From NCBI GenBank assembly GCA_011390055.1, contig JAABTC010000005.1:1-18123 (forward strand): a DNA stretch of 18,123 nucleotides, given 5' to 3'. The first letter of the stretch is position 1, and each line of letters opens with the position of its first letter. This document shows, piece by piece, positions 8,191 through 15,487 of the stretch. The notes beneath the pieces are model-generated. The model searched no databases, was not told where the DNA came from, and saw nothing but the letters and a program-made list of their open reading frames with translations. Source of the stretch: Burkholderiales bacterium. GTDB lineage: Bacteria > Pseudomonadota > Gammaproteobacteria > Burkholderiales > Burkholderiaceae_C. Both the position numbers and the translations under genes were made by a program.

Positions 8191-9045
8191 ATGCGGCTGC
8201 CCTTCACCAAGATGCACGGCGCGGGCAACGATTTCGTGGTCCTCGACGGCACCCGCGCGCCGGTCGAATTGACCCGCACGCAGGTGCAGCGCCTGGGCGA
8301 TCGACGCTTCGGCGTCGGCGCCGACCAGATCCTGGTGGTCGAGCGAACCGACACCCCCGGGGTCGACTTCCGCTACCGCATCTACAACGGATTCTCCGGC
8401 GACGAGGTCGAGCACTGCGGCAACGGCGCGCGCTGCTTCGTGCGCTATGTGCGCGAGCACGGCCTGACCGACAAGACCACCGTGCGCGTGGAGACCGTCA
8501 ACAACCAGCTCGAACTGCACTGGCAGCCCGACGGCCGCGTCACGGTCGACATGGGCGCACCGCGCTTCGAGCCGGCCGCGCTGCCTTTCGACACGACCGG
8601 GCTGTCGCCCGGGCAGGTGCAGGGCTTTGCGCTCTGGCCGCTCGACGCCGCCGGGCTGACGGTCGAAGTGGCCCTGGTGTCGATGGGCAACCCCCATGCG
8701 GTGCTGCGCGTCGACGACGTGCGGTCGGCGCCGGTGGCCACGCTCGGCCCGGCCATCGAGAGCCACGCACGCTTTTCGCGCCGCGTCAACGCCGGCTTCA
8801 TGCAGGTGCTCTCGCGCCGCGAGATCGCGCTGCGCGTGCACGAGCGTGGAGCGGGCGAAACCCTGGCCTGCGGCACGGGGGCCTGTGCCGCCGTGGTGGC
8901 CGGCGTGCGCCTGGGCTGGCTCGATGCGCAGGTCGACGTGCAGATGCGCGGCGGCACACTCACGATCGAATGGCCGGGCGGTGACGCTGCCGTGCGCATG
9001 ACCGGCCCCGCAGAAACCGTTTACGAAGGAGCCATCGAACTGTGA
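8191..9045 (+). CDS. dapF: Diaminopimelate epimerase
   Basis: A 284-residue enzyme converting LL- to meso-diaminopimelate for lysine and peptidoglycan synthesis, using two cysteines as acid and base. Both active-site motifs are visible: HCGNGARC with Cys76 and ACGTGACAAV with Cys227. The N-terminus LPFTKMHGAGNDFVVLD and the central VSMGNPHAV are family signatures. The start at 8191 gives the normal N-terminus; another in-frame ATG at 8182 would add three residues. The C-terminal TGA overlaps the GTG start of the DUF484 gene. The order dapF-DUF484-xerC is also found in enterobacteria, where the genes form an operon. Confidence 0.97.
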   Translation: MRLPFTKMHGAGNDFVVLDGTRAPVELTRTQVQRLGDRRFGVGADQILVVERTDTPGVDFRYRIYNGFSGDEVEHCGNGARCFVRYVREHGLTDKTTVRVETVNNQLELHWQPDGRVTVDMGAPRFEPAALPFDTTGLSPGQVQGFALWPLDAAGLTVEVALVSMGNPHAVLRVDDVRSAPVATLGPAIESHARFSRRVNAGFMQVLSRREIALRVHERGAGETLACGTGACAAVVAGVRLGWLDAQVDVQMRGGTLTIEWPGGDAAVRMTGPAETVYEGAIEL

Positions 9046-9740
9046 TCACCAACGCCCTGCAAGGCATCACCGAAAACGACATCGCCGAGTACCTGGCCAA
9101 CACGCCCGGCTTCTTCGAGCGCCACGCCGAAATGCTGGCCACGATCCAGCTCACCAGCCCGCATGGTCAGCGTGCCGTCTCGCTGCAGGAGCGCCAGATG
9201 GAGATGCTGCGCGACCGCATCAAGGGCCTGGAAAAGAAGATCGTCGAGATGATCCGCAACGGCCAGGACAACGTGGCCATCTCCGACCGCCTACACCGCT
9301 GGACGCGCGCGCTGATGCTGACCGCCGACGCCGCCGAGCTGCCCGCGGTGCTGGTGCACGAGCTCAAGCAGCAGTTCCTGATCCCGCATGCGGGCATCCG
9401 CGTGTGGGGTGTTGCCGCGGCCTACAGCGACCTTCCGTTCGCCCAGGGCGCCAGCGAAGACGCCCGCATCCTGGCCACCAGCCTGGCGCAGCCGTACTGC
9501 GGCGTGAACGCAGGCTTCGAAGCCGCGCGCTGGCTCGATGAGTCGCACAGCGTGGCGTCGATGGCGATGATCCCCTTGCGCCGCGGCGGGGGTGACGCGG
9601 CCTTCGGCCTGCTGGTCGTCGGCTCGCCCGACGCGACGCGCTACAGCGCCGACATGGGCACCGACTTCCTGGTCCGCATCGGCGAGATCGCCAGCGCCGG
9701 CCTGGCGCGCCTGCTGCCGCCCACCGCTCGTCCGGCCTGA
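9042..9740 (+). CDS. DUF484 family protein
   Basis: A 232-residue protein of the DUF484 family (E. coli YigA relative), usually encoded between dapF and xerC. The N-terminal ENDIAEYLANTPGFFERHAEML motif is characteristic. A heptad-rich helix follows at about 45-75, and the rest resembles a GAF-like domain. Molecular function is unknown. The GTG start at 9042 overlaps the dapF stop (GTGA), with AAGGAG at 9026-9031. The last residues and the TGA lie in repeat-like sequence (see repeat 9724-9885), so the native C-terminus may have been changed by repeat insertion. Confidence 0.88.
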   Translation: MITNALQGITENDIAEYLANTPGFFERHAEMLATIQLTSPHGQRAVSLQERQMEMLRDRIKGLEKKIVEMIRNGQDNVAISDRLHRWTRALMLTADAAELPAVLVHELKQQFLIPHAGIRVWGVAAAYSDLPFAQGASEDARILATSLAQPYCGVNAGFEAARWLDESHSVASMAMIPLRRGGGDAAFGLLVVGSPDATRYSADMGTDFLVRIGEIASAGLARLLPPTARPA

Positions 9741-9885
9741 GCCTGCCACCGTTCGGCGTAAGCCCCCACCGTTCGGACTGACCATGTCGAAGTCCCCCGC
9801 CCCCCACCGTTCGGGCTGAGCTTGTCGAAGCCGCTCCCCCCCGTTCGGGCTGAGTTTTCCGATCATCCTGAGGTATCGAAGGAAG
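9724..9885. repeat. Cluster of REP-like CCGTTCGG / TGAG / TCGAAG repeat units
   Basis: At least four copies of CCGTTCGG begin at 9749, 9769, 9807 and 9841, mostly followed by a CTGA(G/C) tract and then GTCGAAG or TATCGAAG. A degenerate extra unit spans the DUF484 stop codon (about 9724-9745). The last unit looks composite: a truncated copy is followed by a variant with GATCATCCTGAGG and TATCGAAGG. Repeats of this type are scattered in many proteobacterial genomes and resemble REP elements mobilised by RAYT-type transposases. The cluster separates DUF484 from xerC, and the last units overlap the first codons of xerC. Confidence 0.85.
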
Positions 9886-10838
9886 CCCCCACGCGCCCCG
9901 CACCCCTGCCCGAGGCGCTCGAACGCTTCCTGCGCCACCTGGAAGTCGAGCGCCGCGTCGCGGCCCGCACGCTGGTGCTGTACCGCAGCGCACTCGGCCA
10001 GTTGCACGCACTCGCCAGCGCGGCGGACGTCGAACTGCAGAAGGTCGAGACCCACCATGTGCGCCGCTGGCTGGCTGAGCTGCACCGCGGCCCCGCAGGT
10101 GGCCGGCGCGGCCTGGCCCCGCGCAGCTTGGCCCTGGTGCTGGCAGCCTGGCGCGGCCTCTACCGCTGGTGGGGCGACGAGGGTGCCGTGTCGAGCAACC
10201 CGGTCGACAGCGTGCGCGCACCCAAGACCGGCAAACCCTTGCCCAAGGCCCTGTCGGTCGACCATGCGGTGGCGCTGGCCGAGCACGTGGCCGAGCAGGG
10301 CGACCCGGCGCTGGCCGCACGCGACCATGCCATCGTCGAACTGCTCTACGGCAGCGGCCTGCGCGTGGGCGAATTGGTTGCGCTCGACGCGCGGGCCGGG
10401 CGCGACGTGGCCGGCTGGGTCGACCTGGCCGATGCCAGCGCGCAGGTGCTGGGCAAGGGGGGCAAGCGGCGCAGCGTGCCGGTCGGCCGCAGCGCGCTGG
10501 CTGCGCTGCAGGCCTGGCTGGCCCACCGGGCCGCGCTGGCCGCAGAAGGTGAACCCGCCCTCTTCGTCAGCCGTCGCGGCACGCGACTGACGGCCAGCCA
10601 GGTCCGCTCACGCCTGCGCCGCGTCGCCATCCAAGCCGGGCTGCCGACGCACGTGCACCCGCACATGCTGCGCCACAGCTTCGCCTCGCACCTGCTGCAG
10701 TCCAGCGGCGACCTGCGCGCGGTGCAGGAGTTGCTGGGGCACGCCAACATCGCGACGACCCAGGTCTACACAAAGCTCGACTTCCAGCACCTGGCGAAGG
10801 TGTACGACGCGGCCCACCCGCGCGCCAAGCGGCGCTGA
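9822..10838 (+). CDS. xerC: Site-specific tyrosine recombinase XerC
   Basis: This recombinase resolves chromosome dimers at dif together with XerD. Counted from the TTG at 9822 it has 338 residues; typical XerC has about 300. The core-binding SAM-like domain covers about 28-120 (ALERFLRHLEVERRVAARTL). The catalytic domain shows Arg181 (GSGLRVGEL), a Lys in GKGGKRRS, His281-X2-Arg284 (HPHMLRHSFASH), His307 (LLGHANIATTQ) and nucleophile Tyr316 (VYTKLD). The start is uncertain: TTG 9822 is the only conventional start codon in frame after the stop at 9759-9761 and before the conserved domain, it has no good ribosome binding site, and residues 1 to about 22 are translated repeat sequence. Confidence 0.92.
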   Translation: MSKPLPPVRAEFSDHPEVSKEAPTRPAPLPEALERFLRHLEVERRVAARTLVLYRSALGQLHALASAADVELQKVETHHVRRWLAELHRGPAGGRRGLAPRSLALVLAAWRGLYRWWGDEGAVSSNPVDSVRAPKTGKPLPKALSVDHAVALAEHVAEQGDPALAARDHAIVELLYGSGLRVGELVALDARAGRDVAGWVDLADASAQVLGKGGKRRSVPVGRSALAALQAWLAHRAALAAEGEPALFVSRRGTRLTASQVRSRLRRVAIQAGLPTHVHPHMLRHSFASHLLQSSGDLRAVQELLGHANIATTQVYTKLDFQHLAKVYDAAHPRAKRR

Positions 10839-10911
10839 TCCGCGCTGCCTCAAACCGAGGGATGGCGCTTCTCCCCCGAAATCCACCTCACGGTGAGCGG
10901 GTGTGGGTGTC

Positions 10912-11145
10912 TCAGGGCGCGCGCGCTGCTTCGGCAAGCAGCGATGCATCGGCCGCGCGCCAGGTGCGCTGCAGTTGCTCGCGCACGCTGGCGGCTTCGG
11001 CTGTCTTGGCCTGGCGCTGCAGTGCCGCGTGCAGGCCGCGCAAGGCCCAGCCGCTGCCGCGCTGGTCGGCCAGGTCGGCGCGGAAGGCGGCTTCGGCCTC
11101 CGCAGTGCGGCCTGCGGCCAGCAGCGTCCATGGCCGGCCTGCGAG
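10912..11145 (-). pseudogene. 5'-truncated remnant of a TPR-like protein gene
   Basis: On the minus strand an open frame ending in TGA at 10914-10912 encodes about 77 residues with a clear TPR-like pattern: LLAAGRTAEAEAAFRADLAD, then GSGWALRGLHAALQRQAKTA, then a helical tail ending AAARAP-like. The frame has no ATG start and is cut by an in-frame TAA at 11148-11146, so only the C-terminal end of a longer gene survives. It resembles the last helices of larger bacterial tetratricopeptide proteins. The upstream sequence (11149-11334) holds no gene I can support; it has an imperfect inverted repeat at 11144-11167 next to the break (AGTTACC / GGTAGTT). The stretch 10839-10911 holds only a short CTCAC-G-GTGAG palindrome at 10887-10897. 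Confidence 0.65.
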
Positions 11146-11334
11146 TTACCGATAGACACTGGTAGTTCGGTGCAGCAAGGCTCTCAAGCCGCGGCAGCCA
11201 GCCACCGTGAGCGCGTGCTCGACACGCGCGCTTGCGCAGCGCAGCCGTCAAGCTAGGGAGGAGTGACGGCGTGGGATTGCGCTCTTGAACGACGGCGCTT
11301 AGAACCGCAACCTCCATCTTCCGGGAGCGGTGCC

Positions 11335-12066
11335 ATGCGGGCCAGCGCTTTGCTTCGAACCGGCGTCGCCATCGGCGTGGCGGCCTTGCTCACGTCCTGC
11401 GGTGGCGAGCTGCTCGCCGTGGTCGGCTTCATCGGGTCGGCCGGCGGCGACTGGCTGCAGGACGATCAGCCGAACGAGCAGGGCGCCACAGTGGGCCTGC
11501 AATTGCGCAGCAATTGCAGGCCTTCCGGTGGCAGCCCCGATTGCCGGATCAACATCCAGCCCGCGGGTGGCGCCGCCCAGAGCATGTTCAGCACCGACTT
11601 CGACGTCACCTACACGAGCAACCTGCCGAATTGCCCGGACAACGGCACCGGCCGCGCCAGCGGCAAGCGCCTGGTCTTGAACGGTTGCTTCACCGGTGAG
11701 TACGTGACGATCAACCAGGCCGTCTCCGACAGCGGCACGGTGCGCATGTTCTTCAACTTCACGCCGTCCTTGGCCCAGGGCGTCTGGGTCGAGATCCAGG
11801 ACGGCCAGCGCCGCTTCGGTTTCAACGACGAGGTCAGCGGCTGCGAGATGACGACGGCGCCGACGCGGCCGGTGCAGATCGCGCTCAGCCGCTCACGGGT
11901 CGCAGACCCGACGGGCCCGTTCGAGACCACGATCGCAAGTTTCACGGTCCAGGGTGAAGTCGGGGCCTGGCAGGGGCGCTTCGTCGGCGTCTCGGGCATG
12001 CGCTTGACGCGCGGCGCCGAGGTGCTCGAACTCGAGCGCCGGACCGGCGTCGAGACCTGCCCCTGA
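11335..12066 (+). CDS. Cysteine-rich lipoprotein of unknown function
   Basis: A 243-residue predicted lipoprotein. The signal peptide MRASALLRTGVAIGVAALLT ends at a lipobox, Leu-Thr-Ser-Cys, with Cys22 as the lipidation site. The mature part has six more cysteines (61, 70, 100, 118, 170, 242), which would allow three disulfides in the periplasm, and looks mainly beta-stranded. I recognise no domain. The ATG at 11335 was chosen over one at 11263 because it places the signal peptide at the N-terminus and has GGGAG seven bases upstream (11323-11327). It is convergent with the protease gene, 18 bases apart. It may be a lineage-specific envelope protein. Confidence 0.75.
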   Translation: MRASALLRTGVAIGVAALLTSCGGELLAVVGFIGSAGGDWLQDDQPNEQGATVGLQLRSNCRPSGGSPDCRINIQPAGGAAQSMFSTDFDVTYTSNLPNCPDNGTGRASGKRLVLNGCFTGEYVTINQAVSDSGTVRMFFNFTPSLAQGVWVEIQDGQRRFGFNDEVSGCEMTTAPTRPVQIALSRSRVADPTGPFETTIASFTVQGEVGAWQGRFVGVSGMRLTRGAEVLELERRTGVETCP

Positions 12067-12084
12067 CAACCCGCTCGCGGCGCC

Positions 12085-13299
12085 TCAACGCAGCAGCGGG
12101 AAGAAGCGCGCGCGGGTCAGCGTGATGCGGGCGGGTTCGCTGCCCGCTCGCTGCAGTTCGAAGTACGCCCGGTCGCGACCGGCCAGCGCCTGCCAGGCTT
12201 GCGCTGGCGACCAGGATCGGGTGTCGCTGCCGTCGATCGACGCCAGCACATCTCCCGCCACGACACCCGCCGCGGCCGCCGGCCCACCCCCGAGCACGGC
12301 GGCGACGAGCAGACGGTCTGCGCTGCGCGCCAGCACCAACCCGAATCCGCCCGGCAGCGGCGGTGGCGCGGGCAGCCCGGGTTGCGCGATCACCAGGCGG
12401 GCGCCCGGCCCGTCGATGGTGAGCGCGCCGGCCTCGAAGAGGGCGACCCCCAGACTGCCGGCCAGCCGGTCGAAGTGCCCGCCACGGCGCGCGCGGCCGC
12501 CCTCTTCGAAGGCCGCGGGCACCTCGGCCGCGGCGTAGCCGGGCGCCGCCAGCACTTCGATGCGCGCATAGCGCGCGCTGACCGGCCCGCCGAGCTCCTG
12601 CACCGTGAGCGCAGGCAGCGCGCTCGTGCCGACGAGCAGGCGCTGCGAACGCGCGGCGAAGACGACCAAGGCGCCCGCGTTGCCGGTATCGAGCAGGAAC
12701 CGGTCCGGCTCGCGTGCGCCGATCGCCAGGCGCAGCACCGGCAGCCCTGCGTCCCAGGTCAAGGGCAGCGTCACTTCGGCTTCGACGGCGCCCGCGGCAT
12801 GCGGTTCGCTGGACCAGCGCAGGCGCCGGCCGGCGAAGTCGAACTGCGTGACACGGTCGCGCAACCACGGTGCGCCGAGCAAGCCGTCGAGCGCGGCACC
12901 CGCGGCACCGAGCACTGGCTCCAGGTCCATTGCGACCACCGAAGTGCCTTCGTCCAGTCCGAGCACCGGCAGGGCTGGCAGCCGGAACCGGTCGAGCGTC
13001 TGCACGCCGCCGGCCGTGGCCACGCGCACCGGTGGCAGGCGGCCCAGCCCGAGCCGCGCGGCCAGTGGCGGCGAGACCAGCGATGTCGTCGCGCCGCTGT
13101 CGACCAGCCAGCGTGTGGCCAGACCGTCGATGACGAGGTCGATGGCGGGCAGACCACCAAGGTCCCCGGTGCGAAGCAGGTGCAGCGCTGTGGCCCCGGA
13201 CTGCGCGGTGGGCCTGGGTTGCGCCCGCGTGCGCAAGGGGCCACCCATCGAACAAGCGGCCAACACCGTGCCCATCGCGCGCCGCCGCTGCATTGCCAT
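12085..13299 (-). CDS. Exported protein with two aspartic-protease domains and a PDZ domain
   Basis: A 404-residue protein counted from the ATG at 13299. The N-terminus has an RRR motif, a short hydrophobic stretch and a possible lipobox (Leu-Ala-Ala-Cys), suggesting export by Sec or Tat and perhaps lipidation. Two retropepsin-like domains follow: the first with WLVDSGATTSLV (Asp67) and a closing DGLLGAPWLRDRV, the second with FLLDTGNAGALV (Asp204). A PDZ domain covers about 316-395 (GPAAAAGVVAGDVLASIDG). Two catalytic Asp motifs in one chain could form a pepsin-like pseudo-dimer. The substrate is unknown. The start overlaps the TIR gene stop (TGATG); a GTG at 13302 or the ATG at 13293 are alternatives. 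Confidence 0.82.
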   Translation of the reverse strand: MAMQRRRAMGTVLAACSMGGPLRTRAQPRPTAQSGATALHLLRTGDLGGLPAIDLVIDGLATRWLVDSGATTSLVSPPLAARLGLGRLPPVRVATAGGVQTLDRFRLPALPVLGLDEGTSVVAMDLEPVLGAAGAALDGLLGAPWLRDRVTQFDFAGRRLRWSSEPHAAGAVEAEVTLPLTWDAGLPVLRLAIGAREPDRFLLDTGNAGALVVFAARSQRLLVGTSALPALTVQELGGPVSARYARIEVLAAPGYAAAEVPAAFEEGGRARRGGHFDRLAGSLGVALFEAGALTIDGPGARLVIAQPGLPAPPPLPGGFGLVLARSADRLLVAAVLGGGPAAAAGVVAGDVLASIDGSDTRSWSPAQAWQALAGRDRAYFELQRAGSEPARITLTRARFFPLLR

Positions 13300-14237
13300 C
13301 ACACGTCGAGCTCGCGCTCGAGGTCGCCGATCACGTCGGCTGCCAGCACCGTCATGCGCTCGAGCGACAGACGGGCTGCCTCGGCCAGGCGCTCCTTGTC
13401 GGCATCCAGGCGCGCGATGTCCTCGGCCGGAGGCAGCGTTGGGCCGGCATCGACCAGCCTCTGGACGGCCCCGAGCACTTGGTTGAGGGCGAACATCGTG
13501 CCGCGGTAGACCTCACCGTCGATCGAGGCGAGCAAATTGCGCACGTCCTCGCAAAGGCTGCGGCGATCGCGCCAGGCTGCGGTGATGCGTTCGCGGTGCT
13601 CGACGAGCCCAGGAATGATGCGTTCGGCGCTGCGGTTGTATGCAGTCAGACTGTCGCGCACCTGGTCGAACGCAGCTTGGTTCGTGGCCAGCACCGCGAT
13701 GCTGTGGCCCATCGAGGCCTGCCACATGAAGGCCACCTGCTTGTATTCGGTGATGTCGGCAGCGAGCGCGTCGAGCAGGCGGCGGCGGTCGGCGTCGCGC
13801 AGCGTTTCGACGAGCAGACTGCAGTGCATGAACAGTTCGTCCGCAAGGCGCCGGCCGCTGGCCGCGATGCCGGCTTCGCTCAGGTCCGTCGCGTCGAGGT
13901 AGAGCATCTGTTCGGGGTCGATGCCCAGGCCCGTCATGGCGGTCCCGACGTCCTGCAGCAGCACCGGCAACAGGAAGGTGCGTTGCAGGTCCACCTGGCG
14001 CTGCAGCGCGAGTGTGGTCTCGTGCTGGACCCAGGCCGACGCGATGGCGTGCGGGTCGACGAAGACAACGACGAAGTCGCACTGGCGCTGGATGGCGCTT
14101 TCAATGCGTGGACCGAAGCGGTGGCCGGTGGCCATCATGTCGCGGTCGAGCCAGATCGCCACGTGGTGCGGCAGTGCTTCGGTGAGCCTGCGGACCAGGG
14201 CTTTGCTCTCGCTGGCGTGGCTTAGAAAAATCTTCAT
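13299..14237 (-). CDS. TIR-domain protein with helical C-terminal domain
   Basis: A 312-residue protein. Residues 1 to about 125 form a TIR domain: the first strand and loop KIFLSHASESK, then IWLDRDMMATGHRF with a BB-loop-like DMMATG (33-38), IESAIQRQCDFVVVFVDP, and SAWVQHET, where Glu73 sits at the position of the catalytic glutamate of TIR NADases. Residues about 130-312 are almost entirely helical, with no domain I recognise and no membrane segment. Bacterial TIR proteins of this kind are often NAD-degrading immune effectors, but NADase activity here is inferred. The ATG at 14237 was chosen because the domain starts there. The gene is the first of a two-gene unit with the PDZ protease. Confidence 0.85.
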   Translation of the reverse strand: MKIFLSHASESKALVRRLTEALPHHVAIWLDRDMMATGHRFGPRIESAIQRQCDFVVVFVDPHAIASAWVQHETTLALQRQVDLQRTFLLPVLLQDVGTAMTGLGIDPEQMLYLDATDLSEAGIAASGRRLADELFMHCSLLVETLRDADRRRLLDALAADITEYKQVAFMWQASMGHSIAVLATNQAAFDQVRDSLTAYNRSAERIIPGLVEHRERITAAWRDRRSLCEDVRNLLASIDGEVYRGTMFALNQVLGAVQRLVDAGPTLPPAEDIARLDADKERLAEAARLSLERMTVLAADVIGDLERELDV

Positions 14238-14246
14238 CGCGCCTGG

Positions 14247-14276
14247 CTTGTAAAAGGCGCGCAGGGACCTTGTCAA
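14247..14276 (-). promoter_or_regulatory. Candidate promoter of the TIR-protease operon
   Basis: On the minus strand a perfect -35 TTGACA (14276-14271) is followed after 18 bases by a -10-like TACAAG (14252-14247, four of six matches). Transcription would start about three bases before the TIR ATG at 14237, so the mRNA would be nearly leaderless. The -35 box lies between the two divergent start codons, 65 bases apart, so regulation with rlmI could be linked. Confidence 0.5.
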
Positions 14277-14302
14277 CACCACGGCTGAGACAATCGCCGC
14301 CC

Positions 14303-15487
14303 ATGAAAAGCATCCGACTGCGCGAAGGCAAGGAACGATCGCTGCTGCGCCGCCACCCTTGGGTGTTCCAGGGCAGCGTCGCGCGCGGTGGCGCCGACGC
14401 CGGGGAGACGGTGCGCATCGAATCGCACGAGGGCCGCTTCCTGGCCTGGGGCGCGTTCAGCCCGAGCTCGATGATCCGGGTGCGGGCCTGGAGCTTCGAC
14501 GAGGCCGAGCGTATCGACGCGGCTTTCTTCCAGCGGCGTATCGCGCGCGCCGTGGCGCTGCGCGCCCGGCTGCCGATCGAAAGCGACGGCGTGCGCCTGG
14601 TGCATGCCGAGGCCGATGGGCTGCCCGGGTTGATCGTCGACCGCTATGCCGACGTGCTCTCGGCGCAGTTCCTGTCGGCCGGCAGCGAGCGCTGGAAGGG
14701 CGTGATCGCCGATGCGCTGCTGGCGGCCACCGGCTGCGAGCGTCTGTACGAACGCTCCGACTCGGGCGTGCGCGCGCTCGAGGGCCTGCCGCCGGTGAAG
14801 GGCTGGCTGCGCGGGCAGGGCGCGACCGACGTGACGATCCGCGAGCACGGCTGGCAGCTCACGGTCGACGTCGCCGAAGGCCACAAGACCGGCTTCTACC
14901 TCGACCAGCGCGACAACCGCGCGCGCTTCGCCGCGCTGGTGCGCCACTTCGGCGTGCAGCGCGTGCTGAACTGCTACTGCTACACGGGCGGCTTCACGGT
15001 CGCGGCGCTCGCCGGCGGCGCGGCCGAGGTGGTCAGCGTCGATTCTTCCGCGCCGGCGCTCGAACGCGGCCGCGCGCACGTGGCGCTGAACGGCTTCGAT
15101 GCAGGCCGCGCGAGCTTCGTCGACGCCGACGTCAACGCGCTGCTGCGCGAGCGGCTCAAGGCCGGCGAGCGCTTCGACGCGATCGTGCTCGACCCGCCGA
15201 AGTTCGCGCCCAGCGCCGCGCATGCCGAGCGCGCTGCGCGTGCCTACAAGGACATCAACCGCCTGGCGCTGAAGCTGCTGGCGCCCGGCGGGCTGCTGTT
15301 CACGTTCTCGTGCTCGGGTGGCATCGGCGGCGAGCTGTTCCACAAGATCGTCGCCGGCGCCGGCCTGGATGCCGAGGTCGACGGCGTGCTGCTCGAGCGC
15401 CTGGCCGGGGCACCCGACCACCCGACCACGATCGTCTTCCCCGAGGGCGAGTACCTCAAGGGCCTGGTGGTGTTGAAGGCCGCTTGA
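14303..15487 (+). CDS. rlmI: 23S rRNA (cytosine-1962-C5)-methyltransferase, RlmI family
   Basis: A 394-residue SAM-dependent RNA methyltransferase; E. coli RlmI has 396 residues. Residues about 1-70 are a PUA-like RNA-binding domain (LREGKERSLLRRHPWVFQGSV). A linker with ADGLPGLIVDRYADVLSAQF follows. The Rossmann methyltransferase core shows GFYLDQRDNR (198-206), the SAM-binding CYTGGFTVAAL (226-236), VDSSAPAL, motif IV LDPPKF (296-301), and FSCSGG with the candidate nucleophile Cys337. The ATG at 14303 gives the family N-terminus and has a -10-like GACAAT at 14289-14294. Its 3' end overlaps the Lrp-family gene on the other strand by 32 bases. Confidence 0.93.
   Translation: MKSIRLREGKERSLLRRHPWVFQGSVARGGADAGETVRIESHEGRFLAWGAFSPSSMIRVRAWSFDEAERIDAAFFQRRIARAVALRARLPIESDGVRLVHAEADGLPGLIVDRYADVLSAQFLSAGSERWKGVIADALLAATGCERLYERSDSGVRALEGLPPVKGWLRGQGATDVTIREHGWQLTVDVAEGHKTGFYLDQRDNRARFAALVRHFGVQRVLNCYCYTGGFTVAALAGGAAEVVSVDSSAPALERGRAHVALNGFDAGRASFVDADVNALLRERLKAGERFDAIVLDPPKFAPSAAHAERAARAYKDINRLALKLLAPGGLLFTFSCSGGIGGELFHKIVAGAGLDAEVDGVLLERLAGAPDHPTTIVFPEGEYLKGLVVLKAA

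Noticed and set aside
9291..10526. Minus-strand open frame covering DUF484 and xerC
   Set aside because: Antisense shadow; part of it is translated REP-like repeat (RQAQPER-like text), a frequent source of false genes.
10850..11317. Minus-strand 155-codon frame in the gap after xerC
   Set aside because: Its reading frame is different from the TPR-like remnant, is Arg-rich, and shows no domain; the remnant frame is the more convincing one.
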